Positions 1 to 6,718 of a stretch of DNA of 8,983 nt are shown here, in pieces. Numbering within the stretch: position 1 is the stretch's first letter; each line of letters begins with the position of its first letter. Made by a program: the position numbers and the translations under genes. The stretch covers positions 1-8,983 of the forward strand of contig JAJQET010000332.1 of NCBI GenBank assembly GCA_021201515.1. Reading direction: 5' to 3'. This DNA comes from Clostridiales bacterium (lineage in GTDB: Bacteria > Bacillota > Clostridia > Oscillospirales > Oscillospiraceae). Below the pieces are notes generated by a model that saw only the letters and a list, made by a program, of their open reading frames with translations, was not told the DNA's origin and made no database searches.

Positions 1-1069
1 TAATCCGCGCAGGCAATGATGAGCATATTGAACATATCGGAAGCAGGCAAGGTCACAAAGCCCAGGATGACGCCGGCAATGCCCAGCATGGCGAAGTTAC
101 TGCCAGCAAAGAAGTTCAGCAGACCATAAGCAATCGCTCCGTAGAGGGACCACTGAATCAGGTTCTTCACCGTGATCTTTCTCAGCAGCATGGGATAGAA
201 CGCCAGGCTCAGCATGGCAACGATCTGGAACACGCTGATCAAGCCGCTGATGGAGACGTCACCCACGATATACAGGAAGTAGTAGGAGACGACAGTGCTG
301 CTGAAGATGCCGCCCATGCCTACCACCAGCTGGATCAGGGCGATGGGGAAGATGTTCTTATTGGTCTTAAAGACGGTGATAACATCCTTGAAGGAGGCCT
401 TCTCGCCGCCGCCGGTGTCCACGTCGTACTTCTCCTTGATGAAGAAGAAGCGCAGCAGGCCGATGATGGCCAGAGGAACGGCCAGGTAGCCGATCAGACG
501 GCTCCAGCCGGAGGCGTCGTTGATGATGGGAGCATAGAGCATGGGGAAGGTCACGTTGAATACCATGATGAACACAACGCAGAACATGGCGCCCCAGGAG
601 CCGAGCTTGATGTACTTCTGATTGTTGTTGAAGGCACGCACCATGTAGGGGTTGCCGGCAGCGGTCAGGAAGGTCTTGAAGAAGGACTGGCACAGGGCGT
701 AGCAGACCACGATCCAGACGCACTTGACCACCAGGCTGAATTGGGTGGGGACGGAGTAGAGCAGCCAGGTGGTGAACCACAGGCCGATGATCATGAAGTC
801 GTAGGGACGGCCACGGCCCCACTTGGTATTCGTCCGGTCTACGACGTAGCCGGCCAGAATATCGGTGACGCTGTCGATGATTTTACTGACCATCAGCAGG
901 GTGCCCACCAGTGCGGTGTCCATCCCAAGGGCGTTGGAGCAATAGACGGTCAGATAGCCCAGCACCAGGACCTGGATCTGGACGGAGACGCCGTTACAAC
1001 TCCAGAGAACCAGGTTCCCTGCGCCGATCTTGTTGGGATCTTCGGCCTTTTTTCTTTCTTTTTGAACAT
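1..1069 (-). CDS. GPH-family sugar:cation symporter (MFS), C-terminus off the left edge, apparent frameshift near the start
   Basis: Membrane transporter of the glycoside-pentoside-hexuronide:cation symporter type, expected to import small sugars or oligosaccharides with Na+ or H+. Recognised from a continuous reading frame, visible after the first few codons, that reads KAEDPNKIGAGNLVLWS, then several hydrophobic segments, the loop DRTNTKWGRGRPYDF after the second predicted helix (the family's conserved basic loop), and later LRFFFIKEKYDVD. About 355 residues are visible out of a usual 450-500; the rest lies beyond position 1. The ATG at 1069 has an ideal ribosome binding site (GGAGG, 7-base spacer) and begins MFKKKEK. 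The A-run that follows (T6 at 1048-1053 on the plus strand) has six A where seven would keep the frame, so as written the ATG frame stops after about 40 codons and the family-like frame has no start of its own. It follows the GH43 gene by 81 bases and is probably the third operon gene. Family call is firm; whether the gene is intact is not. Confidence 0.85.
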
Positions 1070-1076
1070 TGTTTTT

Positions 1077-1083
1077 CCTCCTT
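1077..1083 (-). promoter_or_regulatory. Ribosome binding site of the symporter gene
   Basis: On the minus strand AAGGAGG sits 7 bases before the ATG at 1069. This near-perfect Shine-Dalgarno sequence fixes the true start, and so shows that the reading-frame break downstream lies inside the gene rather than in its leader. Confidence 0.8.
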
Positions 1084-1150
1084 TTTGATGGATGAAGTGG
1101 ATATTTACCAGCCGCAGGTCACGTGTTGCCGCTCTGCAGGATGATACGAT

Positions 1151-2665
1151 TTAACGGGCGGACAGCCGGAGCTGTTTCAGTTCTACAGCTCCTGTGCCGC
1201 AATAACGGAGGTACAGGGCATGAGTTCCGCTGACTTCGATGACGGCGCCTGCCTCTGCCCAGTCGGCGGAGGGAACCACCGACACACTCCCCAAAGGTTG
1301 TTCCTCAGCCAGAACTTCAAACCGTCCCGTTCCCTCGCCCCGAATCTGGAGGGTCAGGGCAGTCTTGCCGGAAAGGGAGAAGTATTTATAACCGATGAGG
1401 GTTCCATCTTCGATTTCTGCCAGGAACCGTTCCCCGTCCCGGTGGGTCACATGGGGCAGCGGCGTGCGGATGGGTTCGCCGGTCTGATGGGGCATCCGCC
1501 CGTTCGTCAGGTTGCAGCAGATGGAGGCGGGATAAACGCCCTCGCCTGCCAGCGGCCCGCCGTTCAGCCCGCAGCTGGTCATCTCCACCTGGGGGATGCT
1601 GCCATCGGGCAGGATGGTCACCGGCTCGGCGCAGCCCTGCCGACTGAAAGAGGTCTTGTGGGTCTGACGATGGTAGAAGATGTACCACTGTCCATTGACT
1701 GCAACCAGACTGCCGTGGTTGTTGCCGGTGGTGGCCAGCCGCTCCTCTGCGCTCCGCCCCTGATAACCTATATCCCCGTTGGAGATGAGGACACCGCCAT
1801 AGGTGAAGCCCCGGTCAGGGAAGGCGCTGGTAGCGTAGCAAAGCTCATGCTGGTTCTGAGAGGAGTAGATGAAGTAGTAGATTTTTCCAATCTTCCGCAT
1901 GGAGCTGGCCTCAAAAAAGGCGTGGTCCTTGCCGTCAGGCGGCACTTCCGAAGCTGCGCTTCTCCCTGCAAAGCTGGTGCCGAAGGAGGCGAACTGCCCC
2001 GGCACGATGCGGTTTGGCTCACCCAGCACCGTCAGCATATCCTCCGCCAACTGCACGGCGTTGGCCCCCATCAACTCGTAAGGACAGGCCCGGATGGATT
2101 CCTCCGTTTTGCCAAAGAGCGCCATTTCTACGGGAATCAGGTTTTCCTGCGGAATGTTTTCCGTTATCCCGGCTTTCTCCAGGCTCCAGCCGTAGTACAG
2201 CCAAATCTTCCCCTCGTCGTTAAACACAGCCGGGTCAAAGGTGATGTACCGTTCCAACTCCGCTCCGTCAGGGGTGCGCACCGCGCCATAATACTCATAC
2301 TGTCCGGCGGGGGTGTCGCACACAGCCACATGGATGGGTCCGGTGAAGCAGCCCTCCCCCGACATGGCGTAGTACAGGTAGTAGCGTCCGTCCGGCCCCT
2401 GAACCACATCGGGGGCGTAGAGATACCGGTTGGCGGGGCCATAGTTGGGGTCCTGCTCTGGCCGGTAAATGGTTCCCTCGCAGCGCCAGGCGGTCAGGTC
2501 GTCCACCGGAGCACTCCAGCCCTCGTAGGGCAGCATACAAAAGGCTTCGCCGCCCTCCTTGTCGTGGGAACCGAACAGGTACAGCCGATCACCGAACACA
2601 TGGGGTTCTCCATCCGGGATGTATGTGTCCAGCGGCAAATACGGGTTGAAAATCTGGCGGCTCAT
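1151..2665 (-). CDS. GH43 family glycoside hydrolase (beta-xylosidase / alpha-L-arabinofuranosidase type), 504 aa
   Basis: Probable cytoplasmic exo-glycosidase releasing arabinose or xylose from imported oligosaccharides. The five-bladed propeller catalytic domain covers about residues 1-380. It shows the three GH43 acidic residues: Asp18 in YIPDGEPHVFGDRLYLFGSHD-like context (base), Asp86 in LYAPDVVQ (pKa modulator) and Glu252 in FFEASSMRK (acid). NNHGSL and FYHRQTH follow. Residues about 390-504 look like a CBM6-type beta-sandwich (DGTLIGYKYF, GTHALYLRYCGTG). There is no signal peptide. The start at 2665 is chosen because GGAG lies 8 bases upstream, the protein then begins MSRQIFNPYLPLDTYIPDG as in relatives, and the ATG overlaps the GH2 stop as ATGA, implying translational coupling. 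The frame stays open upstream to 2878, but that is only overlap with GH2. An extra segment, residues 233-245 (AGRSAASEVPPDG), sits just before the catalytic acid and is encoded by the interspersed repeat at 1931-1969. The exact sugar specificity is not readable. Confidence 0.93.
   Translation of the reverse strand: MSRQIFNPYLPLDTYIPDGEPHVFGDRLYLFGSHDKEGGEAFCMLPYEGWSAPVDDLTAWRCEGTIYRPEQDPNYGPANRYLYAPDVVQGPDGRYYLYYAMSGEGCFTGPIHVAVCDTPAGQYEYYGAVRTPDGAELERYITFDPAVFNDEGKIWLYYGWSLEKAGITENIPQENLIPVEMALFGKTEESIRACPYELMGANAVQLAEDMLTVLGEPNRIVPGQFASFGTSFAGRSAASEVPPDGKDHAFFEASSMRKIGKIYYFIYSSQNQHELCYATSAFPDRGFTYGGVLISNGDIGYQGRSAEERLATTGNNHGSLVAVNGQWYIFYHRQTHKTSFSRQGCAEPVTILPDGSIPQVEMTSCGLNGGPLAGEGVYPASICCNLTNGRMPHQTGEPIRTPLPHVTHRDGERFLAEIEDGTLIGYKYFSLSGKTALTLQIRGEGTGRFEVLAEEQPLGSVSVVPSADWAEAGAVIEVSGTHALYLRYCGTGAVELKQLRLSAR
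1931..1969 (-). repeat. Interspersed palindromic mini-element, copy A (39 nt, inside the GH43 gene)
   Basis: Read on the coding (minus) strand: GCAGGGA, then a hairpin GAAGC-GCA-GCTTC, then GGAAGT, then a second hairpin GCCG-CCTGA-CGGC. It encodes exactly 13 codons, AGRSAASEVPPDG, in codon phase 0. From memory, GH43 relatives run almost directly from GTSF to HAFFEASS, so this looks like added sequence just upstream of the catalytic acid Glu252. It matches copies B and C at nearly every base outside the variable stem arms. Its reading phase differs from theirs. Confidence 0.8.
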
Positions 2666-4992
2666 ACCTGCAACTCCAGCACAGCGCTCTCCAGCCCCTC
2701 TCCGGACACGGTGACGGTCAGCACGCTGTCCAGCACCCGGATAACGGCCTGGGCGCGGCCATAATAGGTGCGGTAGGTGCCGGTGAGGTAGCTCTCCTTG
2801 GTGCGGGGGTTGGCGGAGCCGAAGCCCAGCAGCTCTCCGCCGGTGACGGAAACAGACAGCTGTGCATCCCGGTTGCACTCCACCTCGCCGTTTTCGCCGG
2901 TCAGGTCGATGTCCAGATAAAGGATGTCGTTTTGCCTTGCTCTGCCCTCCGGGGTGATGCGGATACGGGTCTCGCCGGTGGCGGAGCGGAGGATGCTCTC
3001 TGTCCGGGTGCCGTCAGCGTTGTAGGCCACGGCTTTCAGCTCGCCGGGGGTATATTTCGTCTCGAACACCGCCCGGCATAGCTCCGTGGCCTTCCGGCCC
3101 AGGGAAACGCCATTCAGCAGCAGCTCTACCTCTGGGGCGGCGGAGTAGACCTCCACCTCGGCGTTATTCCCGTCGCAGCCGCTCCAGGCCCAGGAGGGAA
3201 GGGCGTTGCTGCCCCGCCAGATGGACATGACCGGTACGATGCCGGGATGGTTCACCGGACGGATGCCGATGTACGGCGTGGTTCTTGCGCCCCAGACCAC
3301 GGAGGCAAGCCCGGCTTCCGCATTGTCGTTGCCCAGAATGTCCAGCGCGCCGGTGTCCGCCAGAAGCCAAGGATAGTTCTTGTCGAACCCGGCCTTATCA
3401 TCATAAGACCAACTGCCGACGCCTACCTCGCCCAAGTAGTCCCAGGCCGTCCACATAAAGTCGCCAATGATATAGGGGTACTGCTCCACCAGCGGCCAGG
3501 TTTCCGCCAGGTCGATGGGATAGGTCTCACTGCCCACCACGATGCGGCCTGGGTGAACGGTTCCCTCGTTGGCGTAACGGCTGACAGCGTAGTTGTAACC
3601 GGAGATGTCCAGCTTGTCCAGGATGAGGGTGGAGATCTGGTCGGCAGGCGGGGTGGCCGCCGCCATTGTCATATGCTTGCCCATCTCCATGACCATCTTG
3701 TTGAAGGCGGTGCTGTCCATCTGGGGGGAACCGGGGGTGTCGCCGGATTCCAATGGGTTGTTCTCCATGGTGGCCAGCAGCAGCAGGGTCAGGTTGATGC
3801 CCGCCGTGACGGGGCGGGTGGCGTCCAGCGCCTTCAGCGTCTCAACGATTTGACCGCCCAGCTCCACGCCTTCCGGCGTGGCAGGTTCCGTCACCTCGTT
3901 GCCAATGGAGTAAAGGACAACGGAGGGATGGTTGTAGTCCTTGGCCACCATCTGCGCCGAATCGGTGGGATACCGCTCCGCAAAGCCGTTGCTGCAATCG
4001 TTGGGGGTTTTGGCCTTCGTCCAGGTGTCCCAGCTCTCGTCCATCACATACATCCCCAGGGCGTCGCAGGCCTCCAGTGCGGCCCGGCAGAGGGGGTTGT
4101 GCGCAGAGCGGACGGCGTTGAAGCCAAACTCTTTCATCCGACGGATGCGCCGCCACTCGGAGCGGGCATAGCTCTTCGCACCCAAAATCCCGTTGTCGTG
4201 GTGGATGCAGCCGCCCTTCAGCAGCACCGTCTTTCCGTTGACGGTCAGCCCCTGCTCTGCGTCCCACGCCAGCTTGCGGATGCCGAAGGGCACCGTTTCG
4301 CTGTCCAGCACGGCCCGGCCCTGCTCCAGTGTGACATCGCACTGGTAGAGGTTGGGGTGTTCTGCGTCCCACAGGGCGGCGTTGGGGATGTGGAAGGTGT
4401 TCTTTTCGCCGGTGGCGGTGGCCACGGTCTGGCCCTCCCGCAGGATCTCCACCTGAACGACAGCGTCCGCGCAGCCGGTGTGGGCCACCTCCACCAGAAT
4501 CTCCGCCGGATCATAGTTTAGCGTGGTGATGCGCACTCCATCCGGCTGGATGTGAGCCTTGGGTGCGGTCAGCAGCCACACCGGGCGATAAATGCCGCCG
4601 CCGGCATACCAGCGGCTGTTGGGCTGGTGGGTATTGTCCACCTCCACCCGCAGGCAGTTGGATGCACCGTAGTTCAGATTTTCCAGAGAGACATAAAACT
4701 GGGAGTATCCATACTGGCAGCCACCGATGTGCGCATCGTTCAGGTAGACCTGGGCGTTGGGCATGACCCCTTCAAAGCAAAGCTGAACGTCCTGCTCTTT
4801 CCAGCTTTCCGGCGCAGTAAACTTCTTTTCATAGGTGTACCTGTCGCCCAGAAAGAAGGCTTCGCCCCGTCCGGAAGGTGCGTCTGCGCTTCTGCCCTGC
4901 TCCAGCATGGCGTCATGAGGCAGGGTGACGGTTCTGGTCTCTCCGCTTTGCAGCGTAAAGCACCAATCCTCACAAAATGATTCCTTTTTCAT
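2662..4992 (-). CDS. GH2 family glycoside hydrolase (beta-galactosidase-like), 776 aa
   Basis: Retaining glycosidase, probably a cytoplasmic beta-galactosidase acting on imported oligosaccharides; other GH2 specificities (such as beta-glucuronidase or beta-mannosidase) are less likely. Layout with start at 4992: N-terminal jelly roll (about 15-155; LPHDAM, YTYEKKF, NTHQPNSRWYAGGGIYRPVWL), Ig-like domain (to about 260), TIM barrel (about 260-560) with His298 in SAHNP, acid/base Glu366 in SIGNEV and nucleophile Glu489 in VGSETYP followed by FMWTAWDYLGE, then a DUF4982-like domain (VEVYSAAPEVELLLNGVSLG) and a C-terminal beta domain. No signal peptide. An ATG at 5001 is in frame and would add MLR, but the G-run of AAAGGGGG is only one base from it against 10 bases from the ATG at 4992, so 4992 is preferred. 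First gene of the operon; its TGA overlaps the GH43 ATG. The frame is intact and all catalytic residues are present. Confidence 0.93.
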   Translation of the reverse strand: MKKESFCEDWCFTLQSGETRTVTLPHDAMLEQGRSADAPSGRGEAFFLGDRYTYEKKFTAPESWKEQDVQLCFEGVMPNAQVYLNDAHIGGCQYGYSQFYVSLENLNYGASNCLRVEVDNTHQPNSRWYAGGGIYRPVWLLTAPKAHIQPDGVRITTLNYDPAEILVEVAHTGCADAVVQVEILREGQTVATATGEKNTFHIPNAALWDAEHPNLYQCDVTLEQGRAVLDSETVPFGIRKLAWDAEQGLTVNGKTVLLKGGCIHHDNGILGAKSYARSEWRRIRRMKEFGFNAVRSAHNPLCRAALEACDALGMYVMDESWDTWTKAKTPNDCSNGFAERYPTDSAQMVAKDYNHPSVVLYSIGNEVTEPATPEGVELGGQIVETLKALDATRPVTAGINLTLLLLATMENNPLESGDTPGSPQMDSTAFNKMVMEMGKHMTMAAATPPADQISTLILDKLDISGYNYAVSRYANEGTVHPGRIVVGSETYPIDLAETWPLVEQYPYIIGDFMWTAWDYLGEVGVGSWSYDDKAGFDKNYPWLLADTGALDILGNDNAEAGLASVVWGARTTPYIGIRPVNHPGIVPVMSIWRGSNALPSWAWSGCDGNNAEVEVYSAAPEVELLLNGVSLGRKATELCRAVFETKYTPGELKAVAYNADGTRTESILRSATGETRIRITPEGRARQNDILYLDIDLTGENGEVECNRDAQLSVSVTGGELLGFGSANPRTKESYLTGTYRTYYGRAQAVIRVLDSVLTVTVSGEGLESAVLELQV

Positions 4993-5068
4993 TCTTAACA
5001 TTCCCCCTTTTGCTTTTTATGATGAATCAGGTTCTGTTTTAACTGATGCCATTCTATCAAATATAGTG

Positions 5069-5084
5069 CAGACAGAGTTATCTG
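5069..5084. promoter_or_regulatory. Imperfect inverted repeat, possible operator
   Basis: CAGACA, four bases GAGT, then TATCTG: the two arms pair at five of six positions. It lies between the -10-like sites for the two directions, where a regulator could affect both promoters. AraC-family proteins more often use direct repeats, and a short dyad like this arises easily by chance in AT-rich DNA, so the call is weak. Confidence 0.25.
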
Positions 5085-5134
5085 TTTTTTGCGTTTTTTC
5101 TCGGAAATTCGCTCATATAATGGTTTATCGCATT

Positions 5135-5162
5135 TTTACAAGAAAAAAAGCCGATTTACTAT
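5135..5162 (+). promoter_or_regulatory. Candidate sigma-A promoter for the small ORF and regulator
   Basis: TTTACA (5135-5140, five of six to TTGACA), a 16-base spacer, then TACTAT (5157-5162, four of six to TATAAT). Transcription would start near 5169, leaving a leader of about 55 bases before the ATG at 5224. An alternative is the perfect TATAAT at 5116-5121, which lacks a well-spaced -35. Confidence 0.4.
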
Positions 5163-5223
5163 AGAAATTGGAGGGCAGATATGGTATGCTTTCCTCAGTT
5201 AAACATTGAAGGAGTAAACAAAT

Positions 5224-5460
5224 ATGAAATTAAACCCAAAGGCCAATGTAGTCGCTTTTTTGCAGGACGTTTCCAACTGCAAGGGGCAGGTTTTCTTCTC
5301 CACAAAAGAGGGGGATCTGCTGAACCTCAGCTCGACGCTGTCTCAGTATGTGTTCGCCGTGATCACCGCCAAGCCGGAGCTGCTGGCAACGGGCCAGGTG
5401 GTCTGCACGGAGCCGTCGGACGCCTCTGCATTGGCTGCCTATCTGACGGAGGAGGATTAG
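5224..5460 (+). CDS. Conserved small protein of unknown function, 78 aa
   Basis: The 78-residue product begins MKLNPKANVVAFLQDVSNC, has a central EGDLLNLSSTLSQYVFAVI and ends in an acidic LAAYLTEED. I recall similar short proteins (MKLNPK start, EGD-LNLKSTLSQ core) in Clostridia, but know no assigned function. It has no signal peptide, no clear membrane helix and no Cys/His metal motif; it is probably a small folded cytoplasmic protein. The start is supported by GAAGGAG with a 9-base spacer. A longer reading frame from 5181 in another phase has GGAGGG in front of it, but its translation looks like out-of-frame read-through of this gene. The stop at 5458-5460 is one base before the regulator's ATG, and the regulator's ribosome binding site lies inside this gene's last codons, so the two are probably translationally coupled. 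A role in modulating the regulator is only a guess from position. Confidence 0.8.
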   Translation: MKLNPKANVVAFLQDVSNCKGQVFFSTKEGDLLNLSSTLSQYVFAVITAKPELLATGQVVCTEPSDASALAAYLTEED

Positions 5461-5461
5461 A

Positions 5462-6652
5462 ATGTCTGAGCGAACGGAAGAACACCTGCGCCTGTTCCGA
5501 AATATGGTTTCCTGCTGTTATGATTTGACCTTTTGGGTGTACGACTCCCAGATGAATCTGACCAGCACCACCAGCAAAACGCCCAAGGAGCTGCAATTCT
5601 TCTTTGCCTTTGAGCGGGAGCGCTTTGACGCTTTGCGGGCGGAAATGAAGGAAAACAACCCTGTGGTGCTAAGCAATCCCCTGGGTATGGCGTGGGTCGC
5701 CTGCTTTGAACTGGACCCGATGGGCGAGCTTCTCTACACCCACCTGATGGGTCCGGCCTTTGTGGAGGATGCCACGGCACAGGCCATCGAAACCGCGCTG
5801 ATTCAAATGCGGTTGTCTCCGGCCTCCCGGCAAACCTTTTCTGCCCTGCTGGAGAAGCTGCCGGTGATCTCCTTCCCACGCCTCCTGGAGTATGGGCAGA
5901 TGATGCACTATTGCGTCACAGAAGAAAAATGCTCTATCAGCGACTTTTACTATGTCTCCGCCGCCCGCAAATCGTTTGAGAGCAGGGCAGCGGCCCACGC
6001 CTCTTGGGCAGAGGAGCAGCAAATGCTCAAGCTAATGGAGGAGGGAAACCTGGACTACAAACGCTATGCCAGCGGCCTGATGGATGCGGGCATTCTCGGC
6101 AACAGCAGCACGATTCGGCAGGTCAAGAATGTCACCATTGTTCACACGGCTCTCTGCACCCGCGCGGCCATCCGGGGCGGGCTTTCCCCCGAAATCGCCT
6201 ATACCCTAAGCGACCACTATATCAACAGCATCGAGGCTGGTCGGACGATGTCGGACATTGCTGAAGTCAACGATGTTATGCAGGATGACTTTGTCCGGCG
6301 GGTACATCGCTGCAAAACGGAGAGCGGCATCTCTCCCCAGATTCAAAAATGCTGCGACTATATCCAGCTGAACCTGTCCCGAACCATTACCATGGACGAG
6401 CTGGCAAGCTGGGCGGGATATTCCAAAAGCCACCTGGGGAAAAAGTTCCGGGCGGAAACCGGCCAGACCATCAAGGAATACACCATGACCTGCCGCATCG
6501 AGCGGGCCAAACGAATGCTCATCTCCAGCAAGGACTCCGTACAGGAGATCTGCGAAAATCTGGGCTTTGGCAGTCAGAGCTACTTTGGCGAGCAGTTCCG
6601 CAAAGCCACCGGTATGACGCCGATGGAGTACCGGAGCAAAAGGCCGGAGTAA
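5462..6652 (+). CDS. AraC-family transcriptional regulator, 396 aa
   Basis: DNA-binding regulator, presumably controlling the adjacent glycosidase and transport genes in response to a sugar. The C-terminal 109 residues (288-396) are a classic AraC/XylS domain with two helix-turn-helix units: TMDELASWAGYSKSHLGKKF (about 310-330) and the region from VQEICENLGF to QFRKATGMTPMEYR (about 360-391), the latter carrying the family signature. The N-terminal 285 residues hold no cupin-like His/Glu pattern that I can see; the start (FRNMVSCCYDLTFWVYD) resembles the sensor part of other clostridial AraC proteins found next to glycosidase genes. No membrane segment. AGGAGG lies 6 bases before the ATG and within the end of the preceding small ORF, implying coupled translation. 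It is divergent from GH2-GH43-symporter and convergent with GH78, so it may control either or both. Confidence 0.93.
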   Translation: MSERTEEHLRLFRNMVSCCYDLTFWVYDSQMNLTSTTSKTPKELQFFFAFERERFDALRAEMKENNPVVLSNPLGMAWVACFELDPMGELLYTHLMGPAFVEDATAQAIETALIQMRLSPASRQTFSALLEKLPVISFPRLLEYGQMMHYCVTEEKCSISDFYYVSAARKSFESRAAAHASWAEEQQMLKLMEEGNLDYKRYASGLMDAGILGNSSTIRQVKNVTIVHTALCTRAAIRGGLSPEIAYTLSDHYINSIEAGRTMSDIAEVNDVMQDDFVRRVHRCKTESGISPQIQKCCDYIQLNLSRTITMDELASWAGYSKSHLGKKFRAETGQTIKEYTMTCRIERAKRMLISSKDSVQEICENLGFGSQSYFGEQFRKATGMTPMEYRSKRPE

Positions 6653-6671
6653 AACAATCAAGAAACAGACT

Positions 6672-6715
6672 CAGGGCAGTCCGAAACGAGTTTCTTTCCG
6701 TTTCGGACTGCCCTG
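6672..6715. terminator. Perfect 17-bp hairpin, probably a bidirectional terminator
   Basis: CAGGGCAGTCCGAAACG at 6672-6688 and its exact reverse complement at 6699-6715 enclose a 10-base loop. On the plus strand it lies 19 bases after the regulator's stop and is followed by TTCTT; on the minus strand it begins 3 bases past the GH78 stop and is followed, after a few bases, by GTTTCTT and further T-rich sequence. The position between convergent genes fits a shared terminator. The U-tracts are interrupted on both sides, but the stem is very strong. Confidence 0.85.
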
Positions 6716-6718
6716 TTC

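Larger units (their letters stand above)
5002..5223. promoter_or_regulatory. Divergent AT-rich control region between GH2 and the small ORF
   Basis: 222 bases without a convincing gene, clearly more AT-rich than the genes around it. It lies between divergently transcribed units, so it should carry the promoters and any binding site for the AraC-type regulator encoded just downstream. Visible elements: a perfect TATAAT at 5116-5121 (plus strand), a second plus-strand pair TTTACA/TACTAT, an imperfect dyad CAGACA-GAGT-TATCTG at 5069-5084, and T-runs at 5085-5099. For the minus strand, TAGAAT (5051-5056) and TATATT (about 5060-5065) are -10-like, but I see no good -35 for either. Confidence 0.55.

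Noticed and set aside
1108..1140. GC-rich partial dyad around CACGTG between GH43 and the symporter, considered as a terminator or attenuator.
   Set aside because: Pairing is short and imperfect, and no T-run follows on the minus strand.
1220..2764. Long plus-strand open frame of 514 codons antisense to GH43 and the end of GH2.
   Set aside because: It mirrors the codon bias of the real genes beneath it; the translation has no recognisable domain, and catalytic motifs of GH43 lie on the other strand.
3247..4521. Plus-strand open frame of 424 codons antisense to GH2.
   Set aside because: Antisense shadow of a gene with intact GH2 catalytic motifs; rich in His, Val, Gly and Arg with no domain.
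4865..4905. A possible fourth copy of the interspersed element in GH2 (CTGCGCTTCTGCCCTGC resembles part of copy A).
   Set aside because: Only the outer third matches, the second hairpin is missing, and the encoded residues (EQGRSADAPSGRGEAFF) align with the usual GH2 N-terminal loop, so nothing appears inserted.
5181..5528. Plus-strand open frame with its own GGAGGG, starting upstream of the small ORF.
   Set aside because: Beyond its first codons the peptide is an out-of-frame reading of the small ORF and the start of the regulator; the 5224 frame gives the conserved-looking protein and the coupled stop.
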